DNA of 64,000 nt from Pelobates cultripes (GCA_933207985.1 OW240913.1:267509487-267573486), one strand, 5' to 3'; counted from the first letter of the stretch, positions 42,927 through 54,632 are shown. A program made the numbers and translations. The notes: generated by a model from the sequence alone, not told the origin.

Positions 42927-43788
42927 CAACCCCAAAACTTTTTTTTTAGTACATAAATTCTGAAAAAAACTAAAAATTAAAGTGTAGGTACACTACAAAC
43001 AGAGGATAGCGTGTTAATAAAGACCAGGAAAAGGCAGGAATTATAAATAAAAAAATTTCCTCAGAATATGTTAAAGAGGATCCTATGGCAAGAGATATGC
43101 AATTGAATGCTGCAAAAAAACTTGCAGAAAAAGTGTGATTGGATGACTCAAGACATAATGCTGCAGCAACTAAAGTAAGTTAATGTAAACAAACCTCTGG
43201 GGCCTGACGGTATTCACCCGCAAAGTGCTTAAGGAGATAAATGTGAAAATAAGTGAAGCCTGTTTTTAATCTTTCAAAGTTATTTTCGTGGAATTGTACA
43301 GGAGGATTGGAGGAAGGCACATGTGGTTCCTATATTCAAAGAGGGTTCAAAATCTCTGCCTGGAAATTATAGACCTGTGAGCTTAACGCCTGTGGCTGGG
43401 AAAGTATTTAAAGGGTTATTAAGTAATAATATTTAGTGATTTATTGGGAAGAACATTGTTATTTGCAATATTTAGCATGGTTTTATAAAACATAGGTTAT
43501 GTAAAACAAACATTATTGCATTCTAAGAAGAAGTAAGTCGAGATATGGATCAGGGTGTTGCAGTGGATGTGATCTACTTTGATTTTGCCAAGGCATTTGA
43601 TATGGTTCCTCACTATAGGTTAGTGTTCATGCCAAAAGAAATTGATCTAGATGAATTCTTGTTCTTGGGTAGAACTTTGGCTTGAAGATAGAGTACAAAG
43701 AGTTGTTAATAATGGTACATTTTCAAACTGGACAAAAGTGTTAACTTGTGCCCCTCAGGATACTGTTCCGGACCACTTCTCTTTAACC
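42927..43788 (+). pseudogene. CR1/L2/Rex-type LINE, 3' piece of the split copy
   Basis: Continues the LINE cut at 39050. Decayed frames give the RT start, a GPDG-type block near 43197-43215, and VAVDVIYFDFAKAFDMVPH at about 43558-43614, the palm motif with catalytic Asp. It stops before the YADD box at 43788, where a Tc1-like end begins. Confidence 0.65.
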
Positions 43789-43790
43789 TA

Positions 43791-44094
43791 CAGTGAGGGA
43801 AATAAGTATTTGACCCCCTGCTGATTTTGAACGTTTGCCCACTGACAAAGAAATGATCAGTCTATAATTTTAATGGTAGGTGTATTTTTACAGTGAGAGA
43901 CAGAATAACAACAACAAAAAAATCCAGAAAAACGCATGTCAAAAAACTTATAAACTGATTTGCATGTCAATGAGTGAAATGAGTATTTGATCTCCTATCA
44001 ATCATCAAGATTTCTGGCTCCCAGGTGTCTTTTATACAGGTAGCGAGCTGAGATTGGGAGCACTCTCTTAAAGGGAGTGCTCCTAATCTCAGCT
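43791..44094 (+). mobile_element. Third Tc1-like family, one end only
   Basis: CAGTGAGGGAAATAAGTATT preceded by TA (43789-43790) is the outer end of a different Tc1-like family; the rest resembles the leader before the transposase. It stops at about 44094 where a CAGGGCTGGCTCCACC element begins. No transposase sequence remains. Confidence 0.65.
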
Positions 44095-44340
44095 CAGGGC
44101 TGGCTCCACCTATAGGCGAAGTGGGCACCAGCCTAGGGCGCTCATTTGGAAGGGGTGCCGCGACCGCCCAACAACGCCACAACGCATGGCATTTGTACAT
44201 TTGTCGTGGCGCTGGCAAGCTGAATGAGGCACTAAGAAGAGGGGAGCGCGGTCGCTGCTCTGAAAAGAGTCTATAAGCGAGCGCCAGAAATCTAATTGCA
44301 GGCACCCGGTTTTAGAAAAGTCTGTTTTTCTAAAATCTAA
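44095..44340 (+). repeat. hAT-like fragment (CAGGGCTGGCTCCACC)
   Basis: Start resembles the CAGGGCCGGC ends of nonautonomous hAT-like elements in this window. No right end found. Confidence 0.4.
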
Positions 44341-44710
44341 AACTTTTGTTTGTGTGTGGTGTGACTCAGTAACTGTTCTTATATTAACCCCTTCAGGACC
44401 GTCATCGGCATTTTCCCATTGCCGACCGCTGACGGTCCTGAACCGTCCTAACGTTCTTAGTTACTTACCTGATTGCCGTTGTTCCCCCGGCGGCGATCGG
44501 TGTTGCTCCCATTGTGGGGAGACTGACTGCAGTCCAGACAGTCTCCCCACACCGGATTAGGACCCCCAGGAGCCATGTGATCGCTCAACACAGTGATCAC
44601 ATGGTCACAATAGGTGTCCATGTGTCTGCCTGCAGGGGGACTGCCAACTGTAAAATCATTTCAAAAAAAATAAAGTTAGTGTTAATTAAAAAAAATAAAA
44701 ATTATATATT

Positions 44711-44766
<56 letters not shown>

Positions 44767-45528
44767 ATATAGACATATTATATATATATAATATAAGTCA
44801 ATATATCATATATATAATGTCATACTAAGTGTATTTTTATATTAATATGTACATATATTAATATAAAAATACACTTATAATTAAATTACACACGTATATA
44901 TATAATATATATAATAACTATATATATTTTATATATATTATTATAAAATTCAAATAAGAAGTAGATTAAATTAAATAAAAAATATTAAAAATAATTAAAA
45001 ATTAAACAAAATTATATATCTATATGAAATTTTATTCTAACTGTATTTTGATATTAATATATATCTATATATATCAAAATACACATAGAATGAATTTGTA
45101 GATATATCTATGTACATATAAATAAATAGAAATAATATGAAATATACATATGTCCATATACATAATTACATAAATAATTATATAAATATACACGTAGACT
45201 TCAACTATATAAATATGCATATACATTTAAATTCTACATGCGTATTTTTTAAAATATTTTCACATAATTAAGTAATTTTATTGATTGCAATTTGAGGGAC
45301 CTGCCTGCCAACCCAGGCCGAAAGTCCAGAGAATTTAATTACCTAGCACTGTATTTTACCCTGTAACGTTCTACGACACCCTAAAACCTGTACATGGGGG
45401 GTACTGTTTTACTCGGGAGACTTCACTGAACACAAATATTAGTGATTCAAAACAGTAAAATATATCACAGCGATGATATTGTCAGTGAAAGTGACGTTTT
45501 TTGCATTTTTCACACACAAACAGCACTT
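44341..45528. repeat. AT-rich block with (TA)n array
   Basis: A pure (TA)n array at about 44714-44762 is followed by about 500 bp of imperfect TATA-rich palindromes. GACGGTCCTGAACCG near 44432 pairs with CAGGACCGTCATCGG near 44394 as a small inverted repeat. No gene. Confidence 0.7.
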
Positions 45529-45924
45529 TTACTGATGATATAATTGTTGTGATACGTTTTCCAGTTTTGAAACACTAATACAAACGGACTCTTTGTTCAC
45601 CTCACTAACCTTTATTTGGCTAGATTTTATGCTATCCTTCACATAAAGGGCCACCTCTCTCCCTTTTTTGCCTTCTTTGTCTTTTCTATATAAGGAGTAC
45701 CCTGGTATTGCTATGTCCCAGTAATTTTTCTCATTATACCATGTCTCAGTAACAGCGACTAAATCTACATTATCAGTTGCCATTATTGCCACAAGTTCAT
45801 GGATTTTATTCACTAAACTGCGAGCATTTGTAGACATGACTCTAAGCTTATCATTTTTTAACACACCCGTTACAGTTACTCTCTGTCCTTGTTTTGGGGG
45901 GCAATTGGATTGATGTTTTATCAC
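45529..45924 (-). pseudogene. CR1/L2/Rex-type LINE endonuclease, N-terminal part
   Basis: 131 codons: LRVMSTNARSLVNKIHEL, then DLVAVTETWY with the conserved Glu, then IPGYSLYRKDKEGKKG and VALYVKDSI. This is the start of the APE-type endonuclease of CR1/L2/Rex elements. The frame is lost after about 120 residues near 45560, and the remaining endonuclease and RT are absent. It follows the ORF1-like region at 45943-46500 in the expected order. Confidence 0.75.
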
Positions 45925-45942
45925 CCTTTTGTCCCCCCCCTC

Positions 45943-46500
45943 CTAGTTTAAATACTTGCTAGCAAAACCTCTGAACTGCTCACTGAGAACATTTGTTCCC
46001 TTTTGAGAAAGATGCAAACCATCTTTTTTGTACAGTTCATTTCTATTCCAAATAGAGCTACCATGGAAAACAAAGCCAAATCCTTGCTCCCAGCACCATT
46101 CACCAAGCCACGAGTTAAGGTCCCTCATACGCATCCGCCTGTCGATCTGAGTGTTATGCACAGGCAGAACTTCAGAGAATTACAGTGTGGACACAACCTG
46201 CCGTATATCATTTTCAAGAACACAAAACCCTTCCTTTACCTCAGAAACCTCATTACAAGCCAAATCATCTGTCCCAAGATGGACAAGTACATCCAATTCC
46301 CCTTACTGCTTTGCTTGCTTAACAATACTACAAATATGTCTCCTGTCTCAGTGAGCAGTAGCTCCAGGAAGACATCTCACAAGACCACCACTGTTCAATT
46401 CAACACCTCTTAAGATAGAATCCCCTAACAGCAACTGCTTTCTATCAGGCCTCACTTTGTCCTTTTTGTCATTGGCTTCACTCTTATAGTGGCCGCACAG
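45943..46500 (-). pseudogene. CR1-type LINE ORF1 with SGNH esterase-like region
   Basis: Minus-strand frames give LLGDSILRGVELNSGG (the GDS block), VHLGTDDL, and in the frame 46161-45943 LNSWLGEWCWEQGFGFV and LYKKDGLHLSQKG (the DxxH block). GDS, then a central G-x-N/D-type block, then DGLHLS is the pattern of SGNH hydrolases, known in ORF1 of CR1-type LINEs. Stops occur between the blocks (for example after ATAH and before GELDVL). Role in those LINEs is thought to involve lipid or membrane ester hydrolysis. This is inferred from family only. Confidence 0.65.
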
Positions 46501-46995
46501 TTTCCTGTCAGATCAGGTAGAGGGAAACAGAAGCTCCTCTACCATGGGCTCGACAATGCTACAGGTGAGCTGACACAGGGAGGGAGAGATCACAAAGGGA
46601 GTGAGGTAGGGAGGGGGGCACAAAGAAACAGAGAGGGGTTGGAGAAGGGGCAGAAGAGACAGACGGGGCTGGGAAGCACACAAAGTGACACAGTAGGGTT
46701 GGGAAAAGTAAGAAAGATACACACAAATTGGGGTTAAGAAATACTAAAGGGTGTAAAATTGAAAAGAGTGAATAAAAAAACACAAAAGGGGGTAATAAAT
46801 TTAAAAAATGGAATAAAAGGACAGGTGAAAATACATTTTTGGGGGGAGAAACTGGGAGGGAGGTGACAAAATGCATCTTCGCCTGTGTAGCCAAAAATCT
46901 ATGCACTGGTCCTGAATACAATGGTCTACTTCTATGTGATGTTTATGTTTGAATGCAGGGATATGTTGTAGTGTTAGCCTTTAAAGGCAGGTGTA
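46501..46995. other. Unassigned purine-rich DNA
   Basis: Purine-rich (GAGAGAGGGG-type) DNA, possibly the 5' part of the CR1-type LINE. No domain recognised. Confidence 0.4.
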
Positions 46996-48461
46996 CACAG
47001 GGGCGAGCATTTGGCACCCGGGGCGGATCCTGTGCTTGGCACCCCCCCCCCAAAAAAAAAAAACCTGTAAAATTTTTTAAAGGTTTTCTTTCTTTTTTTT
47101 ACAATTTGTAAACTTTGCAAAACCGCTGTCAGCCCCTCCTACAAAACCCTTCTCCTGCCCCGCCCCTCCTACAAAACCTCTGTCCTGTCCCTTCTACAAA
47201 TCCTGTACTGCCCCGTCTACAAAACCCCCGCAACCCCCTTCCACAAATCCCCTGCTTATCCCCCCTTATAAAGACTCCTGTCCCAATACAAAACCCCGCC
47301 CCTTCTACAAAATCCCTGCAGCCCCACACACACATTTACAGGCAGACAGTCACACACTCAGTTACAGACAGTCACACACTCAGTTACAGGCAGACAGTCA
47401 CATACAGTCACAGGCAGACACAGTCACACATACACATTTCCTCCGTGCGGCCAGTTTATCAGCTGTTTGCTTGTGTGAGCTGTACTGGCCGCACGGCACC
47501 CTAACTGCCATGGGACACTGTGCGGCCACAGCTCACACAGCCCCCTCCAGCCAGGGCCGGTGCAAGGATTTTTGCCGCCCTAGGCAAAAGTAAAGTTTGC
47601 CGCCCCCCCCCATGTGACATCACAATGCCCCACCCATATGATTTGCCATGTTAACTAACGCCAGTGCTGCAGTGCCGCCGTGTTTACATTAAAAGGCCTG
47701 CAGGGACAGGCTATAGACACCAGAACCACTACATTAAGCTGAAGTGGTTCTGGGGACTATAGTGTTTCTTTAATGTGAGGTAAATTAGAGCTTAGTGCCA
47801 CGAATAATATACTAGATTGCCTACTTACAACCAGATGAGGATGATGATGAGCTCTAGCTGCAGTCTGGCTCCACTGGTGTGGTGCAGAACAGGCTCTCTG
47901 GAGGCGGTTTGTAACTGTGGTCACAAAAATCAATGTTCTGGGAGAACGGGAAGCAGCTCCATTTTTTGGGGGCCCTTTACACAGCTCAGGGTCTGGGTCC
48001 CAGGGTCCACCTTCATGTTCCACCAATGAGTTTGTTCACAGGGGGTGGAGTGTGTAGGGGATGTCCTGATATATGTGTAAGGAATGCATTGTGTGAAATT
48101 GTGTTTGTATGTGTAAGGGCTGCAAGGTGTGTTTCTGTGTATGTATGGGATGCATTGAATGTGTGTAAGGGATGCATTGAGTGTGTGTAATGAATGCATT
48201 GTGTGTTTCTGTGTGTGTAAGGGATGCATTGTGTGTAACGGTTGCATTGCTTGTGTATGTGTGTCTGTGTGTGTAATGCATTGTGTGTTTTTCTGTGTGC
48301 AAGGGGTGCATTGTGTGTATGTGATGAATGTCAATCTCTCCTCCCGCTCCAATTTCCTTCTCCTCCTCCCAATTTCTCTTTCTCACCCCCCTCCTAATTT
48401 CTCTCCCCCCTAATTTCTCTTTCCCCCTCCTAATATCTCTTCCCCCTTTCTAATTTCAATT
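46996..48461. repeat. hAT-like pieces and minisatellites next to the gap
   Basis: CAGGGGCGAGCATTTGGCAC at about 46999 and CAGGGCCGGTGCAAGG at about 47553 look like starts of nonautonomous hAT-like elements. Between and after them are CCCTYCTACAAAAYCC units (47130-47320), ACAGACAGTCACACACTCAG units (47340-47430), the right end of a TTAA MITE (CTATAGTGTTTCTTTAA, about 47757-47773), and TGTGTAAGGGATGCATTG units (48080-48320). Confidence 0.55.
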
Positions 48462-48898
48462 NNNNNNNNNNNNNNNNNNNNNNNNNNNNNNNNNNNNNNN
48501 NNNNNNNNNNNNNNNNNNNNNNNNNNNNNNNNNNNNNNNNNNNNNNNNNNNNNNNNNNNNNNNNNNNNNNNNNNNNNNNNNNNNNNNNNNNNNNNNNNNN
48601 NNNNNNNNNNNNNNNNNNNNNNNNNNNNNNNNNNNNNNNNNNNNNNNNNNNNNNNNNNNNNNNNNNNNNNNNNNNNNNNNNNNNNNNNNNNNNNNNNNNN
48701 NNNNNNNNNNNNNNNNNNNNNNNNNNNNNNNNNNNNNNNNNNNNNNNNNNNNNNNNNNNNNNNNNNNNNNNNNNNNNNNNNNNNNNNNNNNNNNNNNNNN
48801 NNNNNNNNNNNNNNNNNNNNNNNNNNNNNNNNNNNNNNNNNNNNNNNNNNNNNNNNNNNNNNNNNNNNNNNNNNNNNNNNNNNNNNNNNNNNNNNNNN
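48462..48898. other. Assembly gap (N run)
   Basis: 437 N. It falls inside repeat-rich sequence; true length is unknown. Confidence 0.99.
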
Positions 48899-49023
48899 CC
48901 CATTTACCGAACCAAGTGGGAAATAGCCAGGAACAAAGGGCTTTAACCAGGTCTGGGGACACAGGGGACACCGTCTTAAAGGGGCAGTGTCATAAACAAG
49001 TCTGGGGACACAGTCTTAAAGGG

Positions 49024-49031
49024 GCAGTGTC
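49024..49031. repeat. hAT target-site duplication, left copy
   Basis: GCAGTGTC, repeated exactly at 51206-51213. Confidence 0.85.
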
Positions 49032-49125
49032 CAGGGCCGGACTGGGGATACGAAGCAGCCCTGGAAAAAAATCTATGCCAGCCCCATAAGTCATTGTGCT
49101 ATGTAGGGTGTTATAAATATATAGA

Positions 49126-49817
49126 GGCAATTGAAATAGTTGGCTGCACTCTCGGATTTCCTTTAAATGTAACTTTTATTGAAATATTTAAGAGAAGATC
49201 AACATTTCAGTCCCTCTTGTGGACTTGCATCAGGATCATGACGAAAGTCCACAAGAGGCACTGAAACATTGATCTTCTCTTAAATGACCACTATAGTGCC
49301 AGGAAAACACACTTGTTTTCCTGGCACTATAGTGCCCTGAGGGTGCCCCCACCCTCAGAGTCTCCCTCCCGCCCGGCTCTGGAAGGGGGAAAGGGGTAAA
49401 AACTTACCTTTTTCCAGCGCTGGGCGGGGAGCTCTCCTCCTCCGATCCTCCTCTTCTCCTCCCATGCGGCTGAATGCGCACGTGCGGCAAGAGCTGCGCG
49501 CGCATTCAGCCGGTCACATAGGAAAGCATTTTCAATGCTTTCCTATGGACGCTTGCGTGCTCTCACTGTAATTTTCACAGTGAGAATCACGCAAGCACCT
49601 CTAGGAATTGGAGGAAGGCTTAACCCATTTATAAACATAGCAGTTTCTCTGAAACTGCTATGTTTATAAAAGAATGGGTTAAGCCTAGCTGGACCTGGCA
49701 CCCAGACCACTTCATTAGGCTGAAGTGGTCAGAGTGCCTAGAGTGGTCCTTTAAATATTTCAATAAAATTTTATGTTTTAAGGAAATCTGAGAGTGCAGC
49801 CAACTATTTCAATTGCC
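49126..49817. mobile_element. Palindromic element interrupted by a MITE
   Basis: GGCAATTGAAATAGTTGGCT at the left pairs with AGCCAACTATTTCAATTGCC at the right. Arms of about 105 bp continue through GCACTCTC.GATTTCCTT and AAGAGAAGATCAA..TTTCAG, meeting near 49230-49240. The right arm is split at TTAA by 49280-49754. Removing that MITE and one TTAA gives a near-perfect palindrome of about 217 bp. Confidence 0.75.
49280..49754 (-). mobile_element. TTAA-flanked MITE, same family as 8726-9212
   Basis: TTAA at 49280-49283 and 49751-49754, with inner ends GACCACTATAGTGCC and CTAGAGTGGTCC. It is the reverse complement of the 8726 copy over nearly its whole length, including the AAACATAGCAGTTTC / GAAACTGCTATGTTT hairpin. 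Confidence 0.85.
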
Positions 49818-49929
49818 TGGATACTGGAGCCCTGGTGATGCAATAGTATATAGTATATATATTTTTTTATTGATACCTTTCTTCTTCTAATTCAAAATAT
49901 TAGTTATTTTAGGGTAATTAAATTATACA

Positions 49930-50815
49930 GTAAAGCATACTCACACACAGACACAGACAATCTTACTGATGCACACAAATAGGCTCATTGACAGACAATC
50001 TCAATGACACACACAGACAAGGTTACTGGCACACACAAATTTAGTACAGACAAACTCTGATACACACACAAGCTTACTACAGACAAGCTCACTGTCACAC
50101 ACACACGCTCACTACAGACAAGCTCACTGATGGGCACACACTCTCCCTACAGACAAGCCCATTGACACACAGATTCACTACAGACAAGTTTACTGACACA
50201 CACATGCTCACTACAGACAAGCTCACTGACACACACACTCACTACAGACAAGCTCACTGACACACACGCTCACTACAGACAAGCTCACGATCACACTCAT
50301 GCTCCTTACAGACAAGAGCTCACTAACACACACACATATGCTCCCTACAGACAAGCTCACTGACACACATACAAGCTCACTCACTAGCAGGCACACACAC
50401 ACACACACAAACTCACTAGCAGGTGCGCGCACACACAGAGGCAGACAGTCACTGACACAGAGGCAAACATCCACACATACAGAGACAGGCAGACAGACAC
50501 ACACACACACAGGCAAACAGTCACACACACACACAGGCACACACTCACAGGCAGTCACACACACAGACAGTCACACACACAGACACACACAGTCACACAC
50601 TCACAGGCAGTCACACACACAGACAGACAGTCACACACAGTCACACACACAGACAGTCACACACACAGACACACGCACACAGACAGACACACAGTCACAC
50701 ACACAGACAGTCACACACACAGATACACACACACAGGCAGTCACACACACAGACAGACACACACACAGGCAGTCACACACACAGTCACACACTCACAGAC
50801 AGTCACACACAGACA
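49930..50815 (+). repeat. CA-rich minisatellite block
   Basis: From 49940 to about 50380 imperfect units of CACTACAGACAAGCTCACTGACACACA; from about 50400 to 50815 CACACACAGACAGTCACA units. The open frames of His-Thr repeats and Cys-Val repeats across it come from the array. Confidence 0.9.
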
Positions 50816-51213
50816 CACTGACCTCTTTCTTCCCTCCTGCTTGGAGCTCCTGGAGGCTGGTTGTTGGGGAAGCAGGGACTCCTTCCTGCTTCCCATGCTG
50901 CAGTCAGCCAGGCCCCCGCCGCACAGTCAGCCCCGCCCCCGCCGCACGCTAAGCTCCGCCCCACGTAAGCTCCGCCCCCGCCGCACGTAAGCTCCGCCCG
51001 CCGCAATTTTTTTTTTTATGATCCGGCCGCTTGTCTCCCTCTGCTCCCATGGGGCTCTGTGCGGCTGCACAGCTCACACATGGGGTACATGGCCGGCCGG
51101 GATCACAGTAGCTGTCAGCCCAATGATTAGGGCTGTCAGCCCAGCCCCAGGTGCCGCGGCCCACCAGGAAATTTCCCGGTATCCCGGTGGGCCAGTCCGG
51201 CCCTGGCAGTGTC

Positions 51214-51490
51214 CCAATTTTCCCTATGCCCCAAAAAGATGCTTAAAGGGCCAGCACTAGTCCCATAAAGAGTCCATAAGCCCCAATATGCCCACCGACT
51301 GTCTTAAAGGGCCATACACACCCAATAAAAGTCCATACGTTTTCACAATCTCCCAGGGGCCATAGTCATGCGGAAGGAGGCTGGCAAATAGGCTTCTCCA
51401 CAACCCAGGGAAGCAGGGCAATTTGTCATTTAAAGGGCCAGTTACAAATAGTAGTTTGTAACAGGAGATATTGGCGATTAATATTAGAAA
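51214..51490. other. Unassigned
   Basis: Short unremarkable stretch with repeated AAAGGGCCA words (about 51245, 51307, 51431), perhaps a decayed LTR or MITE. Confidence 0.4.
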
Positions 51491-51868
51491 CAACCAGCAA
51501 ATAAAAGGCATTGCTACAAATTTAAAACTGAACTTGATGATTTGATTATAATGCTAACTGACCCTGTCATATCTATAAACGAAGTAAAGACGTGTAGTGA
51601 CATCTCAAACTACAAAATAAATGAGAATAAAGCAACAATTTTGGACATTAATGTAGATAAAGAGAGTAAGGATCTTATAAACGCTAGTTATAAATTTAAC
51701 TGGGCTAATACTACCCTCCAGTATCTTGGTATACTTCTGACCAGAGATGTCTCTGACTTAATGCAAACTAATTTTTTAAGCTGCTTTAGGGACATGAATA
51801 AGTCATTGAAAAAATGGAGACAAGTAGAGATCACTTGGTGGGGGAGGATGGATTTGATTAATGCTTAC

Positions 51869-53738
51869 TGTGACTAAGTGCCCTTCGCCACTTGTTCTTG
51901 GAGAGGCCTGCTTGCCAGCCTCTTGCCTTGTGACTATGGCCCCTGGGAAGTATTGCCATTTAAAAAGTCTGTTTGGGCTTATTGGATTTTGGGACACTTT
52001 TTCTGCCCCTTTGAATCCATGGGAAGGTTTGCCTCTTCCCCTCCCCTGTTTCCTGTCCCATTGTTCTCCAGCAGGGCGTTGTCCCAGGGACACTGCCAGA
52101 CCAGTTGGAACTGGCTGCTTTGTCCCTGCTCGGTCAAATAGGACTTCTATCTAACTTTTAAACCACTGGAGGGAATTGTATGATTTTTGAGTATGTTTGT
52201 ATATTGATTGTGCTGGTTCTGAATATGTAACTATTATGGAGATTGTATGTATATTTATGACTTATGAATATTGTATGAAACTATATATTTTCCTGCCTGT
52301 GATAATTAAGTTAACCCATTTGTGGCAAACCTAGCCACTTGGATTATAACTAGAGACTATGCCTTTAAGGGTTGCCTATAGGTCTGGGGAGATATGTGCT
52401 TTACTCTATATGTGTATGCTTTATGTATTCTCTGCATTACCTGTAATTGCCTTTTCCGCCGAATGCAAATGGCGGTTTGTATGGGGGTTTTCTTTCGTTC
52501 CACGAACGGCACTTGGGAGGGCCGTTCGTGAACCGAACGCAATACCCCTAATAGCCCACACACTTAGAGGCGTGTGGCGCTAGTTAACCGATTGCAACAA
52601 TGTTGCAATCGGTAATTAGAGGCTCTCCTGGGTGGCCGTCGTTCGACTACTGACCATGCGGCGGTCGGCCATCTTGGATCCTTTGTTCCCTCAGCGGTGT
52701 TAGGTCGTCGAGCGCATAGTACTAAAAACGGCTACTCGACGGCACGAACACCGCTGAGCTTCCAGGACGTTCGGGAGTTTCGGGCCATTCGGGATTTTGT
52801 TCCCTGAAAGCAATCGGTCCTTTTTATATGTTTTATAAGAAATGTGTTTTTCGTGCGGCGTTCGGTTATTTTAGCTGGGATCTGAGCGGTAATCTCACGA
52901 ATGATGCGCTCAGACCCCAGCTATCTACCGAATGTCCATTCGTGTAAATCCACCGTATATTAACCCAGTTATGGATTTTTGTATAAATTGTCGGTTCTGC
53001 TGCACGAGGGGATAATCCACTTAACGGTGTGTTCTGGGAGGAGGATCCCTCTCGTGCAACGGTGCCTGATGGGAGAAATATGTTGTCATGTAAGTCCCCC
53101 ATGTAGTGCCCTCTGGGAGTGCCCTCTGGGAAACCCCTTGCATGGGGACTTGTATAAATTGTCCAGCCGAATTAAAGGATTTCAGTTGACTCTCAGAACT
53201 GTGTCTCGTCCGGTTACTGGGAGGTTGGGGATATTGCCTTGTTGTTTCAGCGCTTGACTGTGGATTATTTCCTGAACCAGCGGAATTCGTGGATTTATTA
53301 TTGGCGTTCCGCTACACCATTGTCTACAGTAATTATATCACAGGCAGAGGTGAGGGTTTGTGTGTCCTAGCTGGGAGTGTCTGACTATTGTATTGTGTTT
53401 GATTGGCTGTCCCACAAGACCAAGTGTATGGTAACCTTCTGAGAAAAGATGCATATAAGACAATAAACCCTCAGACTGCTGATTTCCTGTTTGACCATCA
53501 ACATAGAGCTTTGTCTCATGTGTGTGGGAAAAGGCTGCATCTACACTGGGGGATTGCTATACTCTATATACTCCCCTGGCTATAATCACTAAGCTCTTTT
53601 AAGAGTTTGTTTCTGCTTCGATCTCTGAAGGAGTCTGCAGTGCTTATGGTGTCAAGTGGAGTGCTTGGAGTCCTCGGGAAGCACTAGGAGCATCCATCAA
53701 TGGAGGTACCCAGTCAGGGTGCCAGGTGATCTGTTACA
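51869..53738 (+). mobile_element. Solo LTR A, interrupted by LTR B
   Basis: Starts TGTGACTAAG and ends CTGTTACA, so tips are TGTGAC / GTTACA. Flanks are CTTAC (51864-51868) and CATAC (53739-53743), a 5-bp duplication with one change; removing the LTR restores an open L1 frame. Without LTR B it is about 870 bp. A TATAAGA box with AATAAA close after it (about 53454-53468) supports plus orientation. No internal retroviral domain is next to it, so it is a solo LTR of a retrotransposon or endogenous retrovirus; family not assigned. Confidence 0.75.
52321..53316 (+). mobile_element. Solo LTR B nested in LTR A
   Basis: Starts TGTGGCAAAC, ends CCGCTACA, flanked by exact CCATT duplications (52316-52320, 53317-53321). 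996 bp. The block GTGTCTCGTCCGGTTACTGG (about 53203-53222) is the counterpart of the complement of 57685-57705, so it belongs to the same broad family as the LTRs at 22571, 57554 and 63407, in the plus orientation. CpG-rich palindromic words (CGTTCCACGAACGG) lie at about 52496-52540. Confidence 0.82.
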
Positions 53739-54172
53739 CATACCTCTTTCCTAAATGGACATATCTATTTCGAATGCTCCTCTTAAAAATAACTAGATCT
53801 TGGCTAGATATGATCCAAAAATCGGTTACTAATTACATCTGGAAGGGTAAGAGACCAAAACATTAATAAAACTTTGCTGGCTCAAAAAATCAAAGATGGT
53901 GGTTTGGGTTTCCAAGTATAATGTGTACATATCTCGCAAAATTGTTCTTCCATTTATACAGAACCCAGCTAGATAGCGTTAAAAATGTTTTTTTGGAAAG
54001 TGAAATATGTGGCATAAAAGATGTTAGCTCCATAGTGTGGTTTAGGGGCACAGATCCCCAAATAATCTGTTAGAAAAGCTAATATATGTTTGGACTCACT
54101 ACTGGAAGGATGGAAGGTTATTAAAAAGAATAACAGCATGTCAAAAATGGTAAAAGGATTTAAATATAAAAA

Positions 54173-54632
54173 TTAAAGGGACACTGTACTCACTATAATC
54201 ATTTCATCTCTTTGAATTGGTTATGATGCCTGGAATCTCCTGGCACTGTCTCTCTATACAATGTTAAACCATTTTAGAGCACTAAATAAGGGATCCAGGC
54301 CACCCACAGTCCGGCCTCTTCTGGACATGTGGCCAAGGCAGAGATTATACACTTCCTTGTAGTCATACCCTTCATACCATCAGTTAGAGCTCTGATAGGC
54401 TAAAAACAGACAGCTGACACTCTCAGCCAATCATTGCTGCTCATGCCAGTACTTCCTCATTCGCTGAAGCAGCACAGAGGGGAGGGGCTGCTGGGAACTC
54501 TAATTTAGTATTGAAACATAAAAATATGAAAAACTGTTTAATGCTGAATGAATTGATGGAACTTGGGAACTCCGGACACTATAATCAGTCTAATGAAATG
54601 AAGCAGATGCAGTGCCTATAGTGTCCCTTTAA
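54173..54632 (+). mobile_element. TTAA-flanked MITE, complete
   Basis: Begins TTAAAGGGACACTGTACTCA and ends GTGCCTATAGTGTCCCTTTAA, with TTAA at 54173-54176 and 54629-54632. Same end family as 18632-19232, with a different middle. No ORF. Confidence 0.75.

Larger units (their letters stand above)
49032..51205 (+). mobile_element. hAT-like nonautonomous element, complete, with nested insertions
   Basis: Ends are inverted: CAGGGCCGGACTGG at the left and CCAGTCCGGCCCTG at the right (14 of 14). An exact 8-bp direct repeat GCAGTGTC flanks it, the duplication length of hAT transposons. CAGGG tips also fit hAT. No transposase. The middle contains a palindromic element (49126-49817), itself interrupted by a MITE, and a CA-rich minisatellite block (49930-50815). 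Confidence 0.85.
51493..54160 (+). pseudogene. L1 ORF2 fragment split by a nested LTR pair
   Basis: 51493-51868 encodes the L1 RT thumb region: YKINENKATILDINVDKES, YKFNWANTTLQYLGILLTRD, MNKSLKKWRQVE, then GRMDLINAY. It resumes after 53743 with FPKWTYLF and KITRSWLDMIQKS, matching in order the L1 at about 60560-60870. The interruption is LTR A (51869-53738). Palm and endonuclease are absent. Sequence past about 53900 decays to unrecognisable by 54160. Confidence 0.75.

Noticed and set aside
44514..44765. 83-residue frame ending in Ile/Tyr repeats
   Set aside because: Runs into the (TA)n array; no support as a gene.
48430..48971. Open frames of X residues
   Set aside because: They cross the N run and contain no real sequence.
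50299..50952. 217-residue His/Thr-repeat protein and the opposite Cys/Val-repeat frame
   Set aside because: Both come from the CA-rich array, which is open in several frames.
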